This document shows, one piece after another, positions 15,067 to 22,578 of a DNA stretch of 64,000 nt. The stretch covers positions 1 through 64,000 of the forward strand of contig NZ_BAEG01000008.1 of the NCBI RefSeq assembly GCF_000238915.1. Direction: 5' to 3'. Source of the DNA: Arthrobacter globiformis NBRC 12137. Its GTDB lineage: Bacteria; Actinomycetota; Actinomycetes; Actinomycetales; Micrococcaceae. Each line of letters starts with the position of its first letter. Position 1 is the stretch's first letter. Under the pieces are notes generated by a model. That model was not told the DNA's origin, made no database searches, and worked only from the letters and a program-made list of their open reading frames with translations. The translations under genes and the position numbers were made by a program.

Positions 15067-17307
15067 ATGACCCACACTCCGCTGCAGCAACCCGCAAGCT
15101 CCTCCGACGTTGGCACATCCCGGCCGCCCGTCGCCAAGAGGGTGCCCGCCGAGCGCACGCACCACGGGGATACTTTCGTGGACCACTACGAGTGGCTGCG
15201 GGACAAGGAGTCCGAGGAGGTCGTGGCGCACCTGAAGGCGGAGAACGCCTACCAGGAGGCCATCACGGCGCACCAGGAACCGCTGCGCGAGGCCATCTTC
15301 CAGGAGATCAAGGGCCGCACCAAGGAGACAGACCTGTCCGTTCCGAACCGCAAGGACGGCTGGTGGTACTTCAGCCGGTCCATCGAGGGCAAGGAGTACG
15401 GCATCCAGTGCCGCGTCCGCGCCCAGAACACGGGCAACCCGGTGGCGGACTGGACTCCCCCGGCGGTGGAGGCCGGCGTCGAAATCCCCGGCGAGGAAGT
15501 CCTGCTGGACGGCAACGTCGAAGCCGAAGGCAAGCCGTTCTTCTCCGTGGGCGGCACGGCTGTGACCATCGACGGAAACCTTTACGCCTACGCCGTGGAC
15601 AACGCTGGCGACGAGCGGTTCACCCTGCGGATCAAGGACCTGCGGACCGGGGAACTGCTGCCGGACGTCATCGAGAACGTCTTCTACGGTGTGTCCTTCT
15701 CCCCGGACGGCACCCGCATCTTTTACACCGTGGTGGATGACTCGTGGCGGCCGTACCAGGTCAAATCCCACGTCCTCGGCACTCCCGTCACGGACGACGA
15801 GGTGATTTACCAGGAGGACGACGCCGCGATGTGGCTGGGCTTTGAGCTCTCCTCAGACCGGCGCCACCTCGTGCTCGGCATTGGCTGCTCCGAGTACAGC
15901 GAGACGCGCCTGCTGCGTTTTGACGACCCCGGCGCCGGCCTGTCCACCGTCATTTCCCGCAACGAACGCGTGCTTTACGAAGCCGAGCCGTTCCTGCTCG
16001 AGGGCCCGGACGGGCAGGAAACGGATCGCATCCTGATCACCCACAACCGCAACGCCGTGAACTCCATGGTGTCGCTGGTGGACCCTGCCGAGCTTTCCAA
16101 GCCGCTGGCCGAGCAGGCCTGGACCACCGTCGTCGAGCATTCCGACGACGTCCGCGTCAACGGGGCGGGGGTTACCGCCACCCACCTCGTGGTCTCGATC
16201 CGGAAGGACACCATCGAGCGGGTCCAGGTGATGTCGCTGGCCGGGCTGGGGACTGCCGCCCAGCAGGCCCCGGTGGAACCCGCGTTTGACGAGGAACTGT
16301 ATACCGCGGGGGTGGGCGGGTCCGACTACGAGGCTCCCGTGATCAGGCTGGGCTACACGTCCTACTTCACGCCGTCTCGCATTTACGACTTCGTCCTGCC
16401 TACCCCGGAGCAGCCGGCCGGTGAACTCCTGCTGCGCAAGGAAAGCCCTGTGCTGGGCGGCTACGATGGCTCGGATTACGTGGCCACGCGCGAATGGGCC
16501 GAGGCTGCCGACGGCACCCGCGTCCCCCTCTCGGTGCTGCGGCACAGGGCCGTCAAGCAGGACTCGACGGCGGCCGGACTGGTTTATGGCTACGGTTCAT
16601 ACGAGCTGAGCATGGACCCGGGCTTCGGCATCGCCCGGCTCTCGCTGCTGGACCGCGGGGTTGTGTTCGTCATTGCCCACATCCGCGGCGGCGGTGAACT
16701 CGGCCGGCACTGGTATGAGGACGGCAAGAAGCTCAGCAAGAAAAACACTTTCACGGACTTCATCGCGGCCACAGACTGGCTGGCGCAGTCCGGCTGGGTG
16801 GCGCCGGACCGGATCGCCGCGCTGGGCGGGTCGGCCGGCGGCCTGCTCATGGGTGCGGTGGCCAACCTCGCCCCGGAGAAGTACGCAGCCGTGGTGGCGC
16901 AGGTTCCGTTCGTGGATCCACTCACCAGCATCCTGGACCCGGAACTGCCGCTGTCGGCTCTCGAGTGGGAGGAATGGGGCAACCCCATCACTGATCCCGC
17001 GGTGTATGAGTACATGAAGTCATATACCCCGTACGAGAACGTCCGCGAGGTGGCCTATCCCAAGATCGCCGCGGTCACGTCCTTCAACGACACCCGGGTG
17101 CTCTACGTGGAGCCGGCCAAGTGGGTGCAGGAACTCCGCAACAAGACCACGGGCAGCGAGCCGATCCTCATGAAGATCGAGATGGATGGCGGCCACGGCG
17201 GTGCCTCCGGCCGCTATGTGCAATGGCGCGAGCGGGCCTGGGACTACGCTTTCATCGCGGATTCGCTCGGGGCTACGGAGCTGCTGCCCGGCGCCGGGCT
17301 CAAATAG
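15067..17307 (+). CDS. ptrB: S9A serine peptidase, oligopeptidase B type
   Basis: The 746-aa product has an N-terminal beta-propeller (to about residue 430) and a C-terminal alpha/beta hydrolase domain. The catalytic triad is visible: Ser589 in Gly-Gly-Ser-Ala-Gly-Gly, Asp675 in Phe-Asn-Asp-Thr-Arg-Val and His710 in Gly-Gly-His-Gly-Gly-Ala-Ser-Gly. Oligopeptidase B cuts short peptides after Arg or Lys in the cytoplasm; acidic residues for that specificity cannot be checked by eye. No signal peptide. The start is ATG 15067, probably on a leaderless transcript. A 17-bp tandem duplication covers the stop codon. Confidence 0.95.
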   Translation: MTHTPLQQPASSSDVGTSRPPVAKRVPAERTHHGDTFVDHYEWLRDKESEEVVAHLKAENAYQEAITAHQEPLREAIFQEIKGRTKETDLSVPNRKDGWWYFSRSIEGKEYGIQCRVRAQNTGNPVADWTPPAVEAGVEIPGEEVLLDGNVEAEGKPFFSVGGTAVTIDGNLYAYAVDNAGDERFTLRIKDLRTGELLPDVIENVFYGVSFSPDGTRIFYTVVDDSWRPYQVKSHVLGTPVTDDEVIYQEDDAAMWLGFELSSDRRHLVLGIGCSEYSETRLLRFDDPGAGLSTVISRNERVLYEAEPFLLEGPDGQETDRILITHNRNAVNSMVSLVDPAELSKPLAEQAWTTVVEHSDDVRVNGAGVTATHLVVSIRKDTIERVQVMSLAGLGTAAQQAPVEPAFDEELYTAGVGGSDYEAPVIRLGYTSYFTPSRIYDFVLPTPEQPAGELLLRKESPVLGGYDGSDYVATREWAEAADGTRVPLSVLRHRAVKQDSTAAGLVYGYGSYELSMDPGFGIARLSLLDRGVVFVIAHIRGGGELGRHWYEDGKKLSKKNTFTDFIAATDWLAQSGWVAPDRIAALGGSAGGLLMGAVANLAPEKYAAVVAQVPFVDPLTSILDPELPLSALEWEEWGNPITDPAVYEYMKSYTPYENVREVAYPKIAAVTSFNDTRVLYVEPAKWVQELRNKTTGSEPILMKIEMDGGHGGASGRYVQWRERAWDYAFIADSLGATELLPGAGLK

Positions 17308-17324
17308 GCGCCGGGCTCAAATAG
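17291..17324 (+). repeat. 17-bp tandem duplication over the stop codon
   Basis: GCGCCGGGCTCAAATAG at 17291-17307, which ends with the oligopeptidase stop codon, is repeated exactly at 17308-17324. Confidence 0.9.
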
Positions 17325-17393
17325 GCTCCGTGCGCACGTAACGCCCTCCGACCCGTTTCTTTGGTGCTCCCGCCTGCGACGTGCACCGTATAG

Positions 17394-17478
17394 CCAAAAA
17401 CGGCCGCCTGCGCCCCTCGCTGCGGCGCCGCTTTACCAAGAATGGCCGCCCGAATCCTAGCCAGGCGGCCATTTTTGG
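17394..17478. terminator. terminator-like repeat, family with copy at 27880
   Basis: CCAAAAACGGCCGCCTG (17394-17410) pairs with 17462-17478 with one mismatch. A third imperfect copy of the arm lies between them near 17436. The gap 17308-17670 holds this element, then the palindrome at 17579-17600, and no gene. A shorter relative is at 27880-27923. Confidence 0.65.
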
Positions 17479-17578
17479 CAAGTCGTTGCGGGTGCGGGGC
17501 GACGGCGCTCCGAGGCTACTCCCTGCGCGGCGGAAGGCGGCAGGGATTCCGCCTATCCAGGGCCGGGTATTTCCGAAA

Positions 17579-17600
17579 AATAGTAATCCTGCTTACTATT
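17579..17600. promoter_or_regulatory. AATAGTAA-N6-TTACTATT palindrome, copy B
   Basis: This is the most perfect copy: AATAGTAA at 17579-17586, spacer TCCTGC, TTACTATT at 17593-17600. It lies 70 bases ahead of the GTG of the duplicated Ala/Asp-rich protein. Such a symmetric AT-rich site in a 65-70% GC region is likely a regulator operator, possibly combined with the promoter. Confidence 0.7.
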
Positions 17601-17670
17601 GTCGGGCATACGGGCTCGGTGCACCTGTCCGCTGGGGGTGGGGAATCCGACGCCGGAACTGGAGCATAGC

Positions 17671-18420
17671 GTGAGCAATGAACAAGGATTGACCCCGCTT
17701 TCCGACGACGAACTGAATGCGCAGGCGGGCATCGCACTGCCGGACAAGGAAGTGGCTTCCGTACTCGACCTCAACGCCGATCTCGATCTGGGCATCAGCG
17801 CAGCTGCGCCGATCGACCTCGCCGTGGCGGCCAACGCCAACGTCGCAGCCCCCATCGACGCCGCGGCCTCGGCGAACGTCCTGTCCTTCGGTTCAGAGTC
17901 GCAGGCCCTCGCTGACCAGGGCGTCATCATCGACCAGGGAATCACCGCCGACGCTACGGCAGACTCCGTACAGGACAGCACCATTACGCAGGGGTCCGGC
18001 GTTGTTGACGGCGGGGCCCCCGACAGCACCGGCACCGACGTCATTGACGGAGGCACACCGGCCAGCACCGGTCCCGGCGTCCTTGATCGCGGGACGCCCG
18101 ACGGTACGCTTCCCGACGGGACCATTCCGGACGGGACAGGTGTCGGCGCCCTCCCCGTCGATCCGTCCACTGCCCTCGACGGTGACCTCCTCAACGTCAA
18201 TGTGGACCTCGCAGCCGACGCCGACATCGCCGCCCCGATCAACGGCGCCGTGGCTGCGAACGCCAACGTTGCGGCGCCCATCGACGCCGCAGTTGCAGCC
18301 AACATTGGCTCGATTGACAGCGACGCCTTCGCCGTGGCCCAGCAGGACGCCATCATCACCCAAGACATCGACGGCGAGGCCACCGCATCGGCAGATCAGC
18401 AGTCCGATCTGCAGCAGTAG
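17671..18420 (+). CDS. internally duplicated Ala/Asp-rich protein, putative substrate of the M50 protease
   Basis: The 249-aa product has no signal peptide and no cysteine. It begins with a leader-like segment (Leu-Ser-Asp-Asp-Glu-Leu, then Ala-Leu-Pro-Asp-Lys-Glu). Two related blocks of about 67 residues follow (roughly 32-98 and 175-241); each contains 'AAPI' and 'AVAANANVAAPIDAA'-like segments and a later Ile-Ile-Asp/Thr-Gln run. Between them is a Thr/Pro/Gly/Asp linker with Pro-Asp-Gly-Thr repeats. It is very acidic. The stop is seven bases before the M50 gene, so the two are co-expressed. A precursor or scaffold role is inference. Confidence 0.8.
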   Translation: MSNEQGLTPLSDDELNAQAGIALPDKEVASVLDLNADLDLGISAAAPIDLAVAANANVAAPIDAAASANVLSFGSESQALADQGVIIDQGITADATADSVQDSTITQGSGVVDGGAPDSTGTDVIDGGTPASTGPGVLDRGTPDGTLPDGTIPDGTGVGALPVDPSTALDGDLLNVNVDLAADADIAAPINGAVAANANVAAPIDAAVAANIGSIDSDAFAVAQQDAIITQDIDGEATASADQQSDLQQ

Positions 18421-18427
18421 TTCCTGA

Positions 18428-21082
18428 ATGAGCGCCAAACACAGCGGGCCGTCCGGCATGGACGGCCCGCCGGTCTCCCCTTCGTCAACACCCGATCCGC
18501 ATCCCGCAACAGGCATGATCCCATCGCCCGGCCCGACGGCGGCTTCCGCCCCGGGCGGCCCGGGCGCGTCTTTCGCAACCCCGGCGGGAGTCCCGACGGC
18601 GGCGGGCGCGTCCCCCGCCCAAGGCGGGCGGACCGCCGTCGTGATGAGTTCTGGCACCAATCCCGGCGTCGGGGTGCCGGTGCGGGCGGAGGGAGTCCAG
18701 CTCATTGGCGGGGCCAAGGGATCCGGCTACCGGGAGGCCCCCTCGCTGGTCCGCCGTGCCGACGGCCAGACCCTCCAGCTCACACAGCTGCTGTTTCAGG
18801 TCCTTGAGGCCATCGACGGTATGCGGGATGTCGATGAGATCGCCGAGGTGGCGAGCACCCGGTCCGGCCGGCTCATCACTGCGGACAACGTCAGGACCCT
18901 GATCGAGGGCCAGCTGCTGCCGCTCGGCCTGCTGCGGCTGGCGGACGGGTCGCAGCCGGAGGTCCGCAGGGCGGATCCGCTGCTCGGCATGCGGTTCCGG
19001 TACACCGTCACGGACCCCGCGCGCACCCGGAAGCTGACGGCGCCGTTCGCTGTGCTGTTCAATCCGCTGATCGTGGCAGTTGTCGCCGCGGGATTCCTGG
19101 TCTCGTGCTGGTGGGTATTGATGGTCAAGGGCCTGGCGTCGGCCACGCACGACGCCTTCGCGAATCCGTGGCTGCTCCTGCTGATTTTCGCCGTCACGGT
19201 GCTGTCGGCCGGCTTCCACGAATTCGGCCACGCGGCGGCCGCACGCCGCGGCGGCGCCACTCCGGGCGCGATGGGTGCCGGGCTCTACCTCGTCTGGCCC
19301 GCCTTCTATACGGACGTCACCGATTCCTACCGTCTGGGGCGCGGCGGCAGGCTTCGAACGGATATCGGCGGGCTGTACTTCAACGCCGTGGTTACCGTCG
19401 CCACCATGGGCGTCTGGTTGGCCACGGGTTTCGATGCGCTGCTGCTGGTGGTGCTCACGCAGATCCTGCAAATGGCGCGGCAGTTGCTGCCCCTGGTCCG
19501 CTTCGACGGCTACCACATCCTTGCCGATGCCACGGGCGTGCCGGATCTGTTCCAGCGGATCCGTCCCACTCTGCTCGGACTCCTGCCCTGGCGGTGGGGC
19601 AAACCCGAACCCGAGGCGCAGGCCCTCAAGCCGTGGGCGCGCGCCGTCATCACGGTCTGGGTGCTGGTCACTGTCCCCCTGCTGCTGGCCAGCCTGGTGC
19701 TGATGGTCGTCTCCTTTCCACGGCTCCTGGGCACCGCGTGGGCGAGCCTGCAGCACCAGCAAACCCTGCTGTCCGGCAGCCTCGCGGAGGGGAACTTTGC
19801 CGACGCTGCCGTGCGGCTCCTGGCGATTGCCGCCATCGCCCTTCCCGTGGTTGGCGTGGTGTACATGCTGCTCCGGCTGGCGCGGCAGCTCATCACCGGG
19901 CTCTGGACCAAGACCCGGGGCAAGCCGCTGCAGCGCGCCACCGCAATGGCAGCGGCTGGCGCCGCCGTTGCCGGGCTGGCCTGGGCCTGGTGGCCGCTGC
20001 CTGACAACTACCGCCCGGTGCAGCCCTACGAACGCGGGACACTCCTCGATGCCACGGCCGCGGCCTATCCTGCCCTGGCTGCCCCGGACGGAACCCTGCA
20101 GGAAGGACGGACGGGGCAGACGGTGGCGCTGTGGCCGGACGGCACTGCCCTGCCCACCCGGGAGCAGCCGCAGCTCAGCATGGTCCTCGTGCCGAGCCAG
20201 GGCACCGCACCTGCGTCGGTGCCCGATAAGCCTCAACCGGGCGAGGGCGCGGGTACGGCACCCGGCGGGGCTGTACCGCCGTCGTGGGTCTTCCCCTTCG
20301 ACAGGCCCCCGGCCCCTGAGGAGGACGGCAACCAGGCACTTGCCGTCAACACCACGGATGGCTCCGTCACCTACGACGTCGCGTTCGCGCTGGTGTGGGC
20401 CGAGGACGGACCGGTGGACACCCGCAACGAGGCCTACGCCTTCGCCAGCTGCGCGGACTGCGCGGCGGTGGCCGTCGGGTTCCAGGTGGTGCTCATCATG
20501 GGCCAGGCGGATGTGGTGGTGCCCGAGAACCTCTCCGCCGCCGCGAACTACAACTGCGTCCGGTGCCTGACGTACGCCCTGGCCAGCCAGTTGGTCCTCA
20601 CGCTTGACGGGCCGCTCAGCGCCGAAGGCATAGCCCGGCTCAATGCGCTGTGGCAGGAGATTGCCGAGTTCGGACGCACGTTGCAGGGCGTCCCCCTGTC
20701 CGAGATCCAGGGACGGTTGAGCGCCTACAAGGATCAGCTCACGGAAATCATTCGGACCGATCCCAGCGCCAAGCCCCGGGCTGGCGCTAGCACTCCGTCA
20801 CCGGGTTCCACGCCATCGCCCGGGGCCAGTGGCGGAGCTGGGCCGGGCTCGGGATCCGAGCCAGGTGCGCCTGTACGGGGTGAGCCGACGCCGGGCGTCC
20901 AGTCGCCGGGCGTCCAGTCGCCGGGCGTGCCGTCGCCGGGAACGACGGCGGAGCCTGCGGTCCCGACGCCCGGAACGGGAACGACGCCGGTCCCCGCCCC
21001 GGCCAGCTCTGGCGCAGCACCGGCCCCCGCAACTACGGCTCCCGGTGCCGCAGCGGCTGCGTCACCGGCCCAGGAGCCGTGA
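18428..21082 (+). CDS. M50-type membrane metalloprotease with PqqD/RRE-like N-terminal segment
   Basis: An 884-aa integral membrane protein. Residues 1-90 are low complexity. Residues about 95-170 look like the small winged-helix segment of PqqD-type peptide-recognition domains (Leu-Gln-Leu-Thr-Gln-Leu-Leu ... Asp-Gly-Met-Arg-Asp-Val-Asp-Glu-Ile-Ala). Membrane helices follow, with the zinc site His264-Glu265-x-x-His268 and third ligand Asp360 in Arg-Phe-Asp-Gly-Tyr-His. An extracellular domain with Cys-Ala-Asp-Cys and Cys-Val-Arg-Cys follows the last helix, then a Pro/Gly/Thr tail. The family is annotated as putative peptide zinc metalloprotease and is uncharacterised. Confidence 0.88.
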   Translation: MSAKHSGPSGMDGPPVSPSSTPDPHPATGMIPSPGPTAASAPGGPGASFATPAGVPTAAGASPAQGGRTAVVMSSGTNPGVGVPVRAEGVQLIGGAKGSGYREAPSLVRRADGQTLQLTQLLFQVLEAIDGMRDVDEIAEVASTRSGRLITADNVRTLIEGQLLPLGLLRLADGSQPEVRRADPLLGMRFRYTVTDPARTRKLTAPFAVLFNPLIVAVVAAGFLVSCWWVLMVKGLASATHDAFANPWLLLLIFAVTVLSAGFHEFGHAAAARRGGATPGAMGAGLYLVWPAFYTDVTDSYRLGRGGRLRTDIGGLYFNAVVTVATMGVWLATGFDALLLVVLTQILQMARQLLPLVRFDGYHILADATGVPDLFQRIRPTLLGLLPWRWGKPEPEAQALKPWARAVITVWVLVTVPLLLASLVLMVVSFPRLLGTAWASLQHQQTLLSGSLAEGNFADAAVRLLAIAAIALPVVGVVYMLLRLARQLITGLWTKTRGKPLQRATAMAAAGAAVAGLAWAWWPLPDNYRPVQPYERGTLLDATAAAYPALAAPDGTLQEGRTGQTVALWPDGTALPTREQPQLSMVLVPSQGTAPASVPDKPQPGEGAGTAPGGAVPPSWVFPFDRPPAPEEDGNQALAVNTTDGSVTYDVAFALVWAEDGPVDTRNEAYAFASCADCAAVAVGFQVVLIMGQADVVVPENLSAAANYNCVRCLTYALASQLVLTLDGPLSAEGIARLNALWQEIAEFGRTLQGVPLSEIQGRLSAYKDQLTEIIRTDPSAKPRAGASTPSPGSTPSPGASGGAGPGSGSEPGAPVRGEPTPGVQSPGVQSPGVPSPGTTAEPAVPTPGTGTTPVPAPASSGAAPAPATTAPGAAAAASPAQEP

Positions 21083-21095
21083 ATTAGCCATCCGC

Positions 21096-21143
21096 TGCTC
21101 CGGAAGTGCCCTTTTGAAGGCTCAGAAGGGCACTTCCGGAGCA
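21096..21143. terminator. 18-bp stem-loop, repeat family with copy at 54392
   Basis: TGCTCCGGAAGTGCCCTT (21096-21113) pairs perfectly with 21126-21143 around a 12-base loop. It follows the M50 gene as a terminator. The same sequence, with compensating changes in the stem, is at 54392-54441. Confidence 0.8.
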
Positions 21144-21194
21144 ATCGATGGGTACGCGGGGACCGGGCTGAACGGCGACGTGTCCCAGGCAACA

Positions 21195-21206
21195 TATATT
21201 TGAAGG
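21195..21206 (+). promoter_or_regulatory. likely leaderless promoter of the methyltransferase gene
   Basis: TATATT at 21195-21200 ends six bases before ATG 21207, the same arrangement as at 15055. GAAGG directly touches the ATG and cannot serve as a spaced ribosome site. Confidence 0.45.
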
Positions 21207-22013
21207 ATGCTCTCGGCGCTGAAGAAATACCTGCTGCTCCCCAAACTGGTGAAGCTGGCCTCCAACGCGCCCAAGGACCCCGGCGTCGCCTGGGACCAGT
21301 ACTGGGGCAGGGTGGGGGCCACCGGCGCCCGCGGCGACGTGCTGTGGGATTCGGGCAGCGACCACGAGCTGCGGGCGTATCTGGAGCATCTGACGCGGCA
21401 GCTGGACCCCAGCCTTCCCATCGTCGATGTCGGGTGCGGCAACGGCGTCTTCAGCCGCGCACTTGCCGCCTACTTTCCGCATGTTTTGGGGGTGGATGTC
21501 TCAGCCAACGCCATCGCACGGGCAGCCGCCGAATCCGAAGGGCTGGAGCGGGTCTCCTACGCCGCGGTTGACATGACAGCACCAGCGGGCAACCGTGCCG
21601 TGACGGCCGCCCTGGCCTCGGCCGGGTTCACCGGTGAGGCCAACATCTTCATCCGGGGCGTCCTGCATGTGCTGAAGAAACCCGCCCAGGCGGCCCTGGC
21701 CGGGCAACTGCACCCGCTTGTGGGCAAGCGTGGCCGCGTATTCCTCGCTGAGACCGACTTCCACGGAAATCCGGTCCAGTACGTCAGCCATCTCGGAGCC
21801 ACCCTGCACTCCATCCCCGGGCCACTCGAGAAGGCCATCCGCGGACTGCCCATGCCCGGCCGCTTCGGCACCGCACAGCGCAGGAGGGCTTTCCCCGAGG
21901 CGAGCTGGGATGTGGTGGAGGACGGCCCGGTCACGTTAGAAACCCGCCCGCTTAAATCCCCAGACCGGCCGGAACAGATCCCGGGCTATTTCGCGGTGCT
22001 CCAGGCCCGCTGA
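21207..22013 (+). CDS. class I SAM-dependent methyltransferase
   Basis: A 268-aa methyltransferase. The SAM-binding glycine loop is Val-Asp-Val-Gly-Cys-Gly-Asn-Gly at about residues 73-80, with the acidic residue of strand 2 in 'LGVDVS' and a further acidic position in 'AAVDMT'. The N-terminal 50 residues include Trp-Asp-Gln-Tyr-Trp, seen in small-molecule methyltransferases. The substrate is not evident. It stands alone after the M50 terminator and is probably read from its own leaderless promoter. Confidence 0.88.
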   Translation: MLSALKKYLLLPKLVKLASNAPKDPGVAWDQYWGRVGATGARGDVLWDSGSDHELRAYLEHLTRQLDPSLPIVDVGCGNGVFSRALAAYFPHVLGVDVSANAIARAAAESEGLERVSYAAVDMTAPAGNRAVTAALASAGFTGEANIFIRGVLHVLKKPAQAALAGQLHPLVGKRGRVFLAETDFHGNPVQYVSHLGATLHSIPGPLEKAIRGLPMPGRFGTAQRRRAFPEASWDVVEDGPVTLETRPLKSPDRPEQIPGYFAVLQAR

Positions 22014-22064
22014 ACAGTAAAGCCTGAACAGGAAGGCTCCCTGAACCGGAAAGGCCGCTGAAGG

Positions 22065-22439
22065 CTACGGGACCTTCAGCCAGGACTCGGCCTCGGCCTT
22101 GTTCGTGAAGAACCGGGTGGGGCACGGGAGTTTGTTGATGCCCAGGATGAAGTTGGCAATCACCCGGTCCACCGGCGACACACCGAGCAGCGCAATCCGT
22201 GAGGCCTGGCAGGGACGGCCGAACACGGCACGGGCTCCCCGGCTCACATCGGCGGTGGTGGCCATGTCCACGAGCATGGGGTGGCGGCTGTCGCCGCAGA
22301 CCGCGTTGACCTGCGCCATGGCGGCCTCGGCGTCCGCCTCAGTGATGCTGGCGTCCCTGGCCCAGGTCAGCCGGAGCAGGCCTTCTGCATCCAATTCCAG
22401 GTTGAAGAGCGTGTTCCGTCCGGTGCTGTTGAAATTCAA
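22065..22439 (-). CDS. STAS/SEC14-like regulatory domain protein (DUF7793-type)
   Basis: A 124-aa protein of alternating strands and helices ending Arg-Phe-Phe-Thr-Asn-Lys-Ala-Glu-Ala-Glu-Ser-Trp-Leu. The stretch from 'LLVDMA'-like strand to the Ser-Pro-Val-Asp-Arg helix is clearly related to the C-terminal domain of the TPR protein at 24762-26255 (both have Ser-Pro-Val-Asp-Arg, a Phe-x-Leu-Gly motif and a Phe-Phe/Tyr-Phe-Thr end). The start TTG 22439 has GGAGG six bases upstream. Divergent from the histidine kinase gene, it is likely part of the same signalling block. Confidence 0.7.
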   Translation of the reverse strand: MNFNSTGRNTLFNLELDAEGLLRLTWARDASITEADAEAAMAQVNAVCGDSRHPMLVDMATTADVSRGARAVFGRPCQASRIALLGVSPVDRVIANFILGINKLPCPTRFFTNKAEAESWLKVP

Positions 22440-22578
22440 ATCAAACCTCCGCGGTGCGTGCCTAACGTGGACAAGTATCAAGGTACATCCCTCCAGGAGG
22501 CCGCCAACCGGCGGCCTACTGATAATGTGAGTCCAAATTCACGGTAGCCTCAAAAGGCACTCGCAACACAGGGGGCAC

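Noticed and set aside
18485..20236. Long minus-strand open frame opposite the M50 protease gene
   Set aside because: Arg/Gln/Gly-rich low-complexity translation without any family features; explained by codon bias of the real gene.
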